Assembly (NCBI RefSeq): GCF_015679185.1
Contig: NZ_CP064939.1
Location: forward strand, 2,914,001-2,978,000
DNA length: 64,000 bases
Source of the DNA: Pedobacter endophyticus
GTDB lineage: Bacteria > Bacteroidota > Bacteroidia > Sphingobacteriales > Sphingobacteriaceae
Direction: 5' to 3'
Each line of letters opens with the position of its first letter. Within the stretch, counting starts at the first letter, position 1. The notes below the pieces were generated by a model that was not told where the DNA came from, made no database searches, and saw nothing but the letters and a program-made list of their open reading frames with translations. Below, one piece after another: positions 34,596-44,900 of this stretch. Made by a program: the position numbers and the translations under genes.

Positions 34596-35126
34596 TTAGT
34601 GCTGAACTTTGATTTCAGTTCGTCTGTTCATTATTCTGCCTTCTTCGGTATCGTTGCTCGTAATTGGCTCTTTTTCGCCATGGCCTACGATAGTGAAATT
34701 AGCTGCATTTAAACCTGCATTAACGAAATAGGATTTAACGGCGTTGGCCCGATCGATTGAAAGCGACATGTTGTGCTCAGGTGTACCTTCAGCAGATGAA
34801 TGTCCGTTTAAAACGAATTTTGTATTTGGCGCTTTCTTCATTTCAGCAACAGCCTTATCCAGAATTGCAAACGATGAGGTTTTTAATACAAAAGAATTGA
34901 ATTCGAATTGAATGTTATCTAAATTAAAATTCGGCTTCTCTACCGGAGTCGATTCCTCAGCTTCTTTTGGTGCTGGAGCTGGCTTTGCTTCTTCAACAGG
35001 CGGCGCAGGTTTGGCAACTGGAGCAGGTGCCGGTTTTGCAATCATCTTTTTAGTTTTGCAAGAGTACATCGTTAAGGTAAATAAAGCAACAAGCGCCGTA
35101 AGGAAGATTTTTTTTGTACTGTTCAT
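34596..35126 (-). CDS. OmpA-family peptidoglycan-binding lipoprotein
   Basis: A 176-residue protein with a signal peptide ending in the lipobox TMYSC (Cys near residue 23), then a Pro/Ala/Lys/Glu-rich linker (about 30-68) and a C-terminal OmpA domain. The OmpA domain shows LNGHSSAEGTPEHNMSLSIDR, with the conserved N...L...R pattern, and RIMNRRTEIKV at the end. It tethers the outer membrane to peptidoglycan. It is a Pal-like architecture; Pal itself usually sits with tol genes, which are absent here. Confidence 0.9.
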   Translation of the reverse strand: MNSTKKIFLTALVALFTLTMYSCKTKKMIAKPAPAPVAKPAPPVEEAKPAPAPKEAEESTPVEKPNFNLDNIQFEFNSFVLKTSSFAILDKAVAEMKKAPNTKFVLNGHSSAEGTPEHNMSLSIDRANAVKSYFVNAGLNAANFTIVGHGEKEPITSNDTEEGRIMNRRTEIKVQH

Positions 35127-35280
35127 TTTTTCTAACTGGTTTTAGGTTTTTAATGAGGTGTTGATTTCAAACATACAATTTATGATGATTTTATAACGCT
35201 CATTTTCCAAAGAACTTATGTTTAATTTACAACAGGACTGTTTTTGATCGGGCCGACTGCTTTCGGGCACGTTACATGAG

Positions 35281-35339
35281 CCGCTTAAATTACGTTAAAT
35301 TTCGCCAGCAGCATAGTTTAAAACTATGCTTAAAAGCGG
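35281..35339. other. Dyad-symmetric intergenic element
   Basis: Within the 312-bp gap 35127-35438 lies AGCATAGTTT-A-AAACTATGCT (35310-35330) nested inside CCGCTT ... AAGCGG. The dyad could be an operator or RNA hairpin for the OmpA-like gene. No ORF is credible in the gap. Confidence 0.4.
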
Positions 35340-35388
35340 TGTTATGCGCTTAACTTAGCTAGATTTTCCGCTTTGGCAAGTCTAAAAA

Positions 35389-35419
35389 AAAGCCAGCCCG
35401 GAATGAACGGACTGGCTTT
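35389..35419 (-). terminator. Terminator of the ECF sigma operon
   Basis: 12-bp stem with one mismatch (AAAGCCAGCCCG / CGGACTGGCTTT), 7-nt loop. On the minus strand it is followed by a run of seven T. It lies 20 bp after the stop of the last operon gene. Confidence 0.88.
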
Positions 35420-35438
35420 ACAGTTTGTTGAGCTGCTT

Positions 35439-36347
35439 TTATTTTTGTCTGATATAAATGTTATCGTGGTTTGATTTCAAGATCAGATCAGCTCCCCCAC
35501 CATTAATCTTTCCTTTTATATTCTCGGCATCGCTTCGCGTAGTAAAGTTGATGACCCTGGGGGATTTCACACCCACAGCAACCCTTGTTGCCGCTAACGG
35601 GGCTTTTGCTGAATTGACTATATTAATCCCGTTTACGGTGCCAACAACAGAAGAATAGCCATTATTACCGTTAGCTTCAGCTTCCTTTTCTTTGTCAACG
35701 ACAATTTTTAATCCGTCGGCTGCATATATTTTGCCGTAGTTTGTACCAGCTTCCAAGTTTACTTTTACCGTTTGCGGAAGCGCAACATCTACATGTCCGT
35801 AAACCGAAACAATAGAAACTGGGCCTTTAATTTCGGCAGGAAAAACGGCGTCGACAGAACTGTGAAGTGCTTTGATATTCATTGGCCCTGTGTTGTTTTC
35901 CAATCTCACTTCATTGAAGCTCACCGAAACCTCAATCTCATTTTTTAAGTTCCTTAAAATGATACTGTCTCGATAAATGCTGTTGCTATTCGTAAACAGC
36001 ACCTTAATATTTTGCGGCACTTTAATATTTACCATCGTTTGGTTGTTCAAGCTCACCGGGTTCACGTTAATTTCGTCGCCCTTTACCGATACATCGAGCC
36101 CGAGCCCTGTGTTATCTGTAAAACCTGAGCTATTAATGGCCTTTAACCCTTTTGCACGTTCGTCTACTTCGTCGGGCTCCGTTTTTTTAGCGCTAAATAT
36201 AATCTCGTTTCCGTTATACCCTTCTAAAATTGCTCCACTGATGTTGAGGTTTAATTTGCCTGAGCTTTTCGCTAACTTATATTCTTTTTGCGCCGCAGCA
36301 GATAAGCAAACGGTTAATAGGGCCAAAAAAAGTAGTTGTTTTTTCAT
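35439..36347 (-). CDS. Exported beta-helix protein, DUF4097/GIN-like (sigma operon)
   Basis: A 302-residue protein with signal peptide MKKQLLFLALLTVCLSAAAQ. The rest is short beta segments with conserved-looking KVPQNIKVLFTNSNS, IEVSVSFNEVRLENNTGPMN and SVYGHVDVALPQTVKVNLEA, typical of DUF4097 (putative adhesin) right-handed parallel beta-helices. It is the third gene of an operon with an ECF sigma factor and an anti-sigma-like protein, with 25 bp between it and the second. The role is unknown; similar triplets occur in Bacteroidota and probably respond to envelope signals. Confidence 0.75.
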   Translation of the reverse strand: MKKQLLFLALLTVCLSAAAQKEYKLAKSSGKLNLNISGAILEGYNGNEIIFSAKKTEPDEVDERAKGLKAINSSGFTDNTGLGLDVSVKGDEINVNPVSLNNQTMVNIKVPQNIKVLFTNSNSIYRDSIILRNLKNEIEVSVSFNEVRLENNTGPMNIKALHSSVDAVFPAEIKGPVSIVSVYGHVDVALPQTVKVNLEAGTNYGKIYAADGLKIVVDKEKEAEANGNNGYSSVVGTVNGINIVNSAKAPLAATRVAVGVKSPRVINFTTRSDAENIKGKINGGGADLILKSNHDNIYIRQK

Positions 36348-36372
36348 TGTATTTAATTTTTAATTGATCATT

Positions 36373-37146
36373 TTATAGTTTGTCTTCTCTCATTAAGATG
36401 CTGTAAGCCTCGTCTTTAACTGCGCTGAATGTTTCTGGGTTGCTCACTAAAGCATGCAGGCTTTCATCTATTTTTACGTTATCCATGGTACCCAGTAAGT
36501 TTACCAGCGCAAGCTGCACCATCGGGTCGGTTTGGTTTTTCAGGGCGTTTACCAACAGTATCGAAACATGGGTATCGTTTTTATATTGCGCCATTACGCC
36601 GAGTGCCGCAAGGCGAACGTTGCTATTGCCATCATACTCAAGTGTTTTGTCCAAAATATTTATTGTACGCTCACTAATAAGGCCGCTTTTATCAATCGCT
36701 AAAACGGCTGCCAGGCGGTTGCTGGCCGAGCTGCTATCGCTCAGCTTCTCGTAAAAATCATCTAAGTTGGACTTGGCCGCGGACTTAGGCAGCGCCAAAC
36801 GTTTGCGGGCCGTTTTTGGTTTTTTATCCGCTTTTAAGTCGGCAAGCGCTTGCTCTACCTCAATTGTATTATCGGGCACAGCTTTCATTGGTGGCGCAAC
36901 ATCAGTTTTGGCCAAACTTTGATCTTTTTTTGGTGCCGAAATTTTAAAAATCAAAACGGTTGTAGCAATAATTAAAACTGCTGATGCGGCAACCAACCAT
37001 TTCTTTACATCGAACGTTATGGCTTTTTGTTCCGATTTAACGGGGTTCCGGGCTGCTTTCATCAGCTCGAGGTTAAATTGTGGGGCATCAAGATGATCGA
37101 AATCTTCCCTGTGCCTTTCTACAAAATCTTTTAAGGAATCATTCAT
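36373..37146 (-). CDS. Anti-sigma-like membrane protein with HEAT-type repeats
   Basis: A 257-residue protein with an N-terminal cytoplasmic helix region (about 1-47), one membrane helix (about 48-68, KKWLVAASAVLIIATTVLIF), a Lys-rich linker and a C-terminal armadillo/HEAT-like segment (about 130-250). The latter includes NVRLAALGVMAQYKNDTHVS and MVQLALVNLLGTMDNVKIDE. The architecture and an 8-base overlap with the sigma gene suggest an anti-sigma factor that senses envelope state through the HEAT part. There is no ZAS zinc motif, so it is not a classic zinc anti-sigma. Confidence 0.7.
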   Translation of the reverse strand: MNDSLKDFVERHREDFDHLDAPQFNLELMKAARNPVKSEQKAITFDVKKWLVAASAVLIIATTVLIFKISAPKKDQSLAKTDVAPPMKAVPDNTIEVEQALADLKADKKPKTARKRLALPKSAAKSNLDDFYEKLSDSSSASNRLAAVLAIDKSGLISERTINILDKTLEYDGNSNVRLAALGVMAQYKNDTHVSILLVNALKNQTDPMVQLALVNLLGTMDNVKIDESLHALVSNPETFSAVKDEAYSILMREDKL

Positions 37147-37699
37147 AATATGCCTTATCTTTTAATGATAGTAAAATCCTTTTCTTTGCCCGATGATATT
37201 GAGTTCTGACTGTGGCAGGCGATATGCCAAGCATTACGGCAATTTCTTCCTGGCTAACTTTTTCAAACAGGTACAAATTTAAGATCGTTTTGTACCCTGT
37301 TGAAAGCTCTTCAATGCTCTTGCGCACATCCTCCACTCTGCAATCGAAAAGTTCATCTGCTCTTGCATTGTAATCTGCTTCGGCTTGCGGCTCCATATCG
37401 CCCAAATCAGTAAATAAGATTTTCTTTTTTCTTAAGTGAGAAATTGATCTGTTGATGGCCATCCGCCTTACCCATGCCTCAAAATTGATAACGCTTTGTA
37501 ATCGCTCGGGGTCATTAAAAGCGTTAAAAAAAGTTTCCTGCAAAATATCCTCCGCCTCTGCCGTATGGGCAATTAACCTGCTAATCGAATTATAAATCCT
37601 GCGGGCATACTTTTGATACAGCATGGTATAGCCCAGGTCTTTCCCTTGAATACACATGGAAATTAAATCCCGATCGCTTATGTTTTCTCTTAACGGCAA
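37139..37699 (-). CDS. ECF-type RNA polymerase sigma factor
   Basis: A 186-residue sigma-70-like protein of the RpoE group. Region 2 reads LIAHTAEAEDILQETFFNAF (about 42-62). Region 4 reads LSTGYKTILNLYLFEKVSQEEIAVMLGISPATVRTQ with the helix-turn-helix near residues 140-160. There is no region 3, as in all ECF sigmas. It starts the operon; the stop overlaps the start of the HEAT-repeat gene. Confidence 0.92.
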   Translation of the reverse strand: MPLRENISDRDLISMCIQGKDLGYTMLYQKYARRIYNSISRLIAHTAEAEDILQETFFNAFNDPERLQSVINFEAWVRRMAINRSISHLRKKKILFTDLGDMEPQAEADYNARADELFDCRVEDVRKSIEELSTGYKTILNLYLFEKVSQEEIAVMLGISPATVRTQYHRAKKRILLSLKDKAYYE

Positions 37700-37889
37700 A
37701 GTTGGAGTTCGTTAATCATTATCAATGGTTTCTATAGAGTAGTCGCAGGATTGTGATAATGTTGCATGGTTGAACGCAATTATTTAACAAAAAAATAAAT
37801 AATACCCGATGATGCTGCATATATAGGTGTAATTTACTGATTCAGATCTGTATAATATAGGATGATTTAATAGGAGCGGGCACAAAAAA

Positions 37890-37914
37890 AGCGCTTAACA
37901 TTTAATTAAGCGCT
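37890..37914 (-). terminator. Terminator after the PorP/SprF gene
   Basis: Stem AGCGCTTAA / TTAAGCGCT with 7-nt loop, followed on the minus strand by seven T. It lies 43 bp past the stop at 37958. Confidence 0.85.
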
Positions 37915-37957
37915 ATCAAAAATTTATAATTTAAAAATGGTTTTCTGTCGTGTTGCC

Positions 37958-38836
37958 TTACCTAAAGTTGTATCTCAAGCCGATTTCGAATTCGCCGTTT
38001 GCATAATTTTGCAGGTCAGACGCATTTGTTGTATAAAGCAGTAAGATAGAGAACTTGTTTTGATAAGTGGTACCAGCGCCAAAGGTTACACTTGCGGTGC
38101 TGTGGTAAATTCCACTAAGCAGCAGTTTATCGCCCCAAAATTGTGTATTTAAGCCTAAATCAAAAATATCGCGATAGTTATCAATTCCGCGGTAGGTAAC
38201 TTTGGGTTCAATTACGTTCATTACTCTGTTTGGACTGATAAATTTATAAGAGGCGGAAGCGAAATAGGTAGAGCGATCGACAATCGTTCTGGATAAATCG
38301 CGGTTAAAAAAACGCTTCATATTTGGCAGCGCCGCCTGAATATTGAGGTGTTCGTTTCTAAATGCAAGGCCAAAATCTCCATCGAAATACATTTTGCGTT
38401 GATTGAAATTGGTTAAACTCATGTCCCCATCATCTCCCCTTACCTTGCCAAAATCAATCCACTCGTTCATTATCCCTGCCGAGAGACCAAAGTCTAAATA
38501 GGCACTACCGTTATTTAATGGTAAATGATAGGCGTATGTTCCTTTAACGTTTGTTCGTTGGATTACGCCCGCTTGCTCGTTGTACAGCGCCATGCCTGCA
38601 CCTACTTTCCTGTTTGCAGCGCCAAAAGTTGCGGTAACTGCCTGTATAGACGGGGCGCCCTCAACAGCAGTCCACTGGGCTTTATATGCCGCATTGGCCT
38701 CCCATCCTTGCTCAAGGCCGGCCATTGCCGGATTACTCAAATACTGGTTTTGATAATACATTGTACCCATCGGATTGAGCTGACCATAGGCGGTAAAGCT
38801 CAAAAAGAAAATTAAAGGGGTTAAAAACTTTTTCAT
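37958..38836 (-). CDS. PorP/SprF-family T9SS outer-membrane protein
   Basis: A 292-residue beta-barrel protein with a signal peptide ending FTAYGQ. The hallmark start QLNPMGTMYYQNQYLSNPAMAG (PorP/SprF N-terminus) and the ending GEFEIGLRYNFR mark the family. These proteins function beside giant T9SS cargo proteins in secretion or surface retention (as SprF does for SprB). The gene follows a 2115-residue cargo by 64 bp. I chose the ATG at 38836; an upstream ATG three codons earlier is equally possible. Confidence 0.9.
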   Translation of the reverse strand: MKKFLTPLIFFLSFTAYGQLNPMGTMYYQNQYLSNPAMAGLEQGWEANAAYKAQWTAVEGAPSIQAVTATFGAANRKVGAGMALYNEQAGVIQRTNVKGTYAYHLPLNNGSAYLDFGLSAGIMNEWIDFGKVRGDDGDMSLTNFNQRKMYFDGDFGLAFRNEHLNIQAALPNMKRFFNRDLSRTIVDRSTYFASASYKFISPNRVMNVIEPKVTYRGIDNYRDIFDLGLNTQFWGDKLLLSGIYHSTASVTFGAGTTYQNKFSILLLYTTNASDLQNYANGEFEIGLRYNFR

Positions 38837-38900
38837 GTGATTCATGTGTGATTATTTTAATCCACAGCTAACGATTGCCCGTTAGCTGTGAGCATTTTTT

Positions 38901-41900
38901 CTACTGATTGCCAACGATAGTGATAAACCCTTTTCTTACACCTATACCTTTGCCAAAGTCGATGATGTAATAGTATGTTCCCTCGGGTAATACGCCACCT
39001 TTATAGGTACCGCCCCAACTGTTATCATATCCTTTCATTTCGAAAACGAGTTTCCCTGCACGATCGAATATTTTTACGAGGTTGTTTGGATACATATCGA
39101 TGTTTTCGACTTTCCAGGTATCGTTTTTACCATCGCCATTCGGTGTTACCACGTTATGAATATCCAGCACCTGGAAGTCGGCCCGCACCTCGATGGTAAA
39201 TGTTTGGCTACTGCTCCGGCCGTATTGATTAAACCCGGTTACGGTGTAAGTGGTGGTTGCTGATGGACGAATGGTAAGCACTGCCGAATTTTGTCCGTTA
39301 ATGATTCCTTCTGCATTGCTCCATTGATAAGTTAATGCACCAATGGCGGTTAACCGGGCGGTTTCGCCTTTGCTGATGCTATTTCCTTTGTCGCTGCTAA
39401 TGCTTAGCACTGGCGGAGGATTGTCGATTACCGTAAAGTTCTGCGTTACCGGGTTGGCCGCTTCGAAATTTGAATCGCCTGCCTGGCTTGCCGTAATTAC
39501 TGTGGTTCCAATCCCCACAATCTGAACCTGATTGCCATTTGTAATACGGGCAACATTGGTATTGCTGCTAATGTAGGTAACGCTTAGCCCCGAGCTGGCC
39601 GTAGCCTGAAGTACAAAAGGTGCATCGGTAACCAATTTAGTCGCCAGTGGATTAAAGGTAATTGATTGCGTTGTTTTCGCGATGGTTAATGTACCTTGTT
39701 TGTAGCTGATGTTATAATTGGCCGCAGCAGCGCCACTTCCTGTTATCGGATAAGTTCCAACAGATGATGTGGTTGTTGCCACACTTGCAATTGTTAACGG
39801 CGTGGTAAACACTGAATTGTTTTCTGTACCAACAAAGCCCGAATAGGTAGCGGTAAATGTTGGGTTGGCAGCCAGATAAGGTTTTGTTTTATCGTTAATT
39901 GTAATCAACAATGGCCTTTGAGTAATCTGGAAGCTTGCAGCGTTGAAAGTAATAGCGTAATTGGCACTAGCCGAAAGCGTATTTAGATTGATGGTGTAAT
40001 TGCCCACATTTTCGCCCGCTGTTCGGTTTAATGCTCCTGTAATTGCATCGCTTCCAACGAGCGAATTAGGCGCAAGGCTGTAGGTAAAGGCTGGATCTGC
40101 ATCGCCATACACTTTTGTTTTTGCATCGGCTGTTATTACAATCGGCTTGGCAGAAATGTTTGCGCTGGCATTAGCAACACCGCTTAAAACATAGTTGCCC
40201 GCTTTAGCTCCCGTTAATATCATTCCCGAGGCCACCACACTTTTAGCTGTTCCGGCATTTGCATTTGCGAAAGCGGCGGTTCCTGCTGCTAAATTTACAT
40301 CGGCTTGATCGGCGGTTAAAACGCCAGTTAAGTTGCGTGTCAAAATGGTCGCGGCGGTCGAACCGTCGTAAACCTTATCCGAAACGGTGAAAGTTCCTGA
40401 AATTTGTTTCTGCACTACATTAATTGTGGCCAACTTACTGGTCGAGCTATAGTTTGCGCCATCCGTTGGTGTGAAATCTACCGTTAAGGTTTGCGTTCCA
40501 GCAGCCAATACCGTTCCCGATGCTGGCGTGTAAACAAAATTACCTGCAACATTTGAGGTTGCATTTAATTGCGTGGCCGAAAGTGCCGTTCCGTAAGTAA
40601 TAGCTGAAGGGTTTGCCCAGGTGATTACTGGGATCGCTTTGCCTACATTGATGCTTACCGTTTTGCTTGTAGCGGTATAATTGGTAGCGTCGGTTGGTGT
40701 AAAATCTACCTTTAAAGCTTGCGTTCCCGCAGCCAATACCGTTCCCGATGCTGGCGTGTAGGTGAAGCTTCCTGCAACATTTGAGGTGGCATTTAACTCC
40801 GTTGCCGAAAGTGCCGTTCCGTAAGTAATATCTAATGGATTGGCCCACGTTATTACTGGCGTAGCCTTGCCCACATTGATGCTTACTGTTTTGCTGATGG
40901 CGCTGTAATTAGCAGCGTCCGTTGGCGTGAAATCTACCGTTAAGGCTTGCATTCCTGCAGCCAATACCGTTCCCACTGCTGGCGTATAGGTAAAGCTTCC
41001 CGGAATGTTAGCGGTTGCGTTCAGCTGTGTGGCCGACAGTGCCGTTCCATAAGTAATAGCTGACGGGTTCGCCCAGGTAACTACCGGCGTCGCTTTGCCC
41101 ACATTAATGCTTACGGTTTTGCTTGTTGCGGCATAATTAGCAGCGTCCGTCGGTGTGAAGTTTACCGTTAAAGTTTGCACTCCCGCACCCAATACGATGC
41201 CTGATGCAGGCGTGTAGGTGAAGCTTCCTGCAACGTTTGAAGTGGCATTTAGCTGTGTGGCCGACAGTGCCGTTCCGTAAGTAATGTCTGATGGATTAGC
41301 CCAAGTGATTACTGGCGTGGCCTTGCCTACGTTGATGCTTACGGTTTTGCTTGTTGCGCTATAATTAGCAGCGTCCGTTGGTGTGAAATCTACCGTTAAG
41401 GCTTGCATTCCCGCAGCCAATACCGTTCCCGATGCTGGTGTATAAACAAAACTTCCTGCGACGTTTGAAGTGGCATTCAGTTGTGTAGACAAAAGTGCCG
41501 TTCCGTAAGTAATATCTGCTGGGTCTGCCCAGGTGATTATTGGTGTAGCTTTGCCTACGTTGATGCTTACGGTTTTGCTGGTGGCCGAATAGTTTGTTGC
41601 ATTCGTCGGCGTGAAGTTTACCGTTAATGTTTGCGTTCCAGCCCCCAATACCGTTCCCGATGCTGGTGTGTACGTGAAACTTCCTGCAACATTTGAGGTT
41701 GCATTTAACTGCGTGGCCGAAAGTGCCGTTCCATAAGTAATATCTAATGGATTTGCCCAGGTGATTACCGGCGTGGCCTTGCCCACATTGATGCTTACTG
41801 TTTTGCTTGTTGCGCTATAATTAGCAGCGTCCGTTGGTGTGAAATCTACCGTTAAAGTTTGCATTCCTGCACCCAATACCGTTCCCGATGCTGGCGTATA

Positions 41901-44900
41901 GGTGAAGCTTCCGGCAACATTTGAGGTTGCATTTAGCTGCGTTGCCGAAAGTGCCGTTCCGTAAGTAATATCTGCTGGGTTTGCCCACGTAATTACTGGC
42001 GTAGCTTTACCCACGTTGATGCTTACCGTTTTACTGGTGGCGTTGTAGTTTACCGCATCCGTTGGGGTAAAGTTTACCGTTAAAGTTTGCATTCCTGCAC
42101 CCAATATTGTTCCCGATGCCGGGGTGTAGGTAAAGCTTCCCGGAACATTTGAGGTTGCATTTAGCTGCGTAGCCGAAAGTGCCGTTCCATAGGTAATAGC
42201 TGATGGGTTTGCCCAGGTAATTACCGGCGTCGCTTTGCCTACATTTATGCTTACGGTTTTACTGGTAACGCTATAATTGGCAGCGTCCGTCGGCGTGAAA
42301 TCTACAGTTAAAGTTTGCAGTCCCACAGCCAATACTGTTCCCGATGCCGGTGTGTAAACAAAGTTTCCCGGAACATTTGAGGTGGCATTCAGCTGCGTGG
42401 CCGAAAGTGCCGTTCCGTAAGTAATAGCTGATGGGTTGGCCCACGTAATTACTGGCGTGGCTTTGCTCACGTTGATGCTTACCGTTTTGCTTGTCGCGTT
42501 ATAATTAGCCGCATCTGTTGGTGTAAAATCTACAGTTAAAGTTTGCAGTCCCACAGCCAATACCGTTCCCGATGCTGGCGTGTAAACAAAGCTTCCCGGA
42601 ACATTTGAGGTTGCATTCAGTTGCGTAGCCGAAAGCGCCGTTCCGTAAATTATGCCCGATGGATTTGCCCAGGTAATTACTGGCGTGGCCTTGCTTACGT
42701 TAATGTTAACCGTTTTACTGGTAGGGTTGTAAGTTGCCGCATCTGTTGGTGTAAAATCTACTGTTAAGGTTTGTGTACCTGCGGCCAATACCGTTCCCGA
42801 TGCCGGCGTGTAAACAAAGCTTCCCGGAACGTTCGCAGTGGCATTCAGCTGCGTAGCTGAAAGTGCCGTTCCGTAAATTATGCCCGATGGGTTTGCCCAG
42901 GTAATTACTGGCGTGGCATTAATAATGCTAAAGTTAACATTCGTTACGTTTCCAGCGGCATCAGCAACAACAAGTGCATAACTATTTACCGTGCTAACGT
43001 TTGAGCCACTTGCAAAAGGGGTGCCATTAAGTGTCGCCGTTCCTTCGTTGAAGGTAATGGTTTTTGTAACGGGTGCCGTGTAAGTTGCTCCGGCAGTTAT
43101 GCCCGTTACAACAGGTGCAGTAAGATCGATCGTTAGCGCCAACGCTGATGAAGAAGCGCTCACATTACCTGCGGCATCTACTGCTTTTGCCGTTATCGAA
43201 TGCACGCCCTCGGCCAAAGTACTGCTTACTATGCTCCAATTTATTCCCGAAGCCAAAGAAGAGCCAATTTGGGTTGTTCCATCATAGAGATTAACTGTTG
43301 CGCCACTTTCTGATGTACCAGTAAAGGTAGGCGTTTGGTTTTTTGTTGGATTTCCGGCACTACAAACAGGTGTCGATGGAGCAACTGGCGAAGTCGTATC
43401 GATTACGATGGCCAGTGTTGTTGAAGCGGGGCTTACATTGCCTGCGACGTCTGTTGACTTCGCCGAAATATTATGTGCACCGGAACCAAGTGCCGACGAT
43501 GTAATTGACCAATTGCCTCCGGTGGCGACTGCGGTGCCCAAAACTGTTGTACCGTTGCTATCGTATAGCGTAATAACTGAACCCGATTCGGCTGTACCGC
43601 TAAAAGTTGGCGTAGTGTTGTTTGTTATATTGTCTGAACTTGAAATACCGCTATCACTTGCGGCAAGAAGATCTGGCGTTGAAGGTGCAAGTGGCGCTGT
43701 TGTATCAATCGTTATCGATTTATTAGACGAAGCGGTGCTGGTATTACCGGCAACATCTCTGGCTTTCGCTGTGATACTGTGGACACCTGACGAAAGGGCT
43801 GTTGTTGTGATAGACCAATTGCCCCCTGTCGCGACGTTGCTTCCGAGTACAGTGGTTCCATCGGTATCGTATAAAACTACTGTGCTTCCGCTCTCTGCCG
43901 CACCAGTGAATACCACGGTGGTTGCGCTGGTAATTCCGTCTGAACTTGAAATGCCACTATCGCTTGCTGCAGCTAACGAAGGCGTTGAAGGTGCCACCGG
44001 AGCAACATTATCAACTGTTATGCTTAACTCACCAGAAAGTGGACTGGTTACATCAGATGCATTGGTAGCGGTTGCTGTTATTTTGTGTACGCCAGCTGTT
44101 AGAGCCGTAGTAAGGGTGATTGACCAACTGCCACCTGTTGCTGTTGCAGTTCCCAACAAAGTTGCTCCCTCGTATAGTTTAACGGTTGAGGCGGCTTCGG
44201 CTGTACCAGAAAAAGTAGGCAATGTTACATTGGTAATTTTATCTGTATTAGAATTTCCGCTATCACTCGCCGCAGCCAGTATTGGTGTTGATGGCGCTGC
44301 GATCATCGGTCTAAGAATTAGTACCGCACCCCCAATTATCAAATCATCGCCATCGATTACATAATAATTACCGTTGATTTCGGCAATTCCCCAGGGATAA
44401 TAAAACCCGTTTTCGTGCAAACCCGTCACAATAACGCTCGTCGCTCCGCTTGTTGAATATTTTGTTACCTGATAACCTGTTCCAACCTTTTCACTCGCAT
44501 ACAAATTGTTTTGTGCATCAACGGCTAAAGCTGTGGGCGCTTGGTTTGCCGAAACCTGACTAGTGGTCCCCGATGAGGTAATTTTAACAATTTCTCCCTG
44601 GGTAGTGGAAGAAGCGGGTGCAGCTACGTACACCGCATTATCTGCGGCTACACATAATCCTGTAGGGTATGCACCGTCTGATCCGCTCAAGCTACTATAA
44701 ATTAATGTTCCTGTACCCGGAGCGCCAGTGGTTGTATATTTGCGCACATCATATTTACCGGAATTGAGATTATATTCGGTGGCATACAAATTATCTGAAG
44801 CATCAACAGCCAGAGCGGTAAAAAACCTGCCACTTAAGAATTCTGATGATGCGGTGTAATTTGAGGCTTTGGTTACCTTAATAATCTGACCATTTTTTGT

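Noticed and set aside
40401..42908. Possible CRISPR-like direct repeat array
   Set aside because: The 228-bp repeats are contiguous without unique spacers and stay in frame within a coding sequence, so they are protein-domain repeats.
43408..44364. A 318-codon open frame on the plus strand inside the giant T9SS gene
   Set aside because: It runs antisense through the Ig-like repeats and its protein is a low-complexity mirror (Val/Leu/Pro/Ala) of the real reading frame; no start signal or family match.
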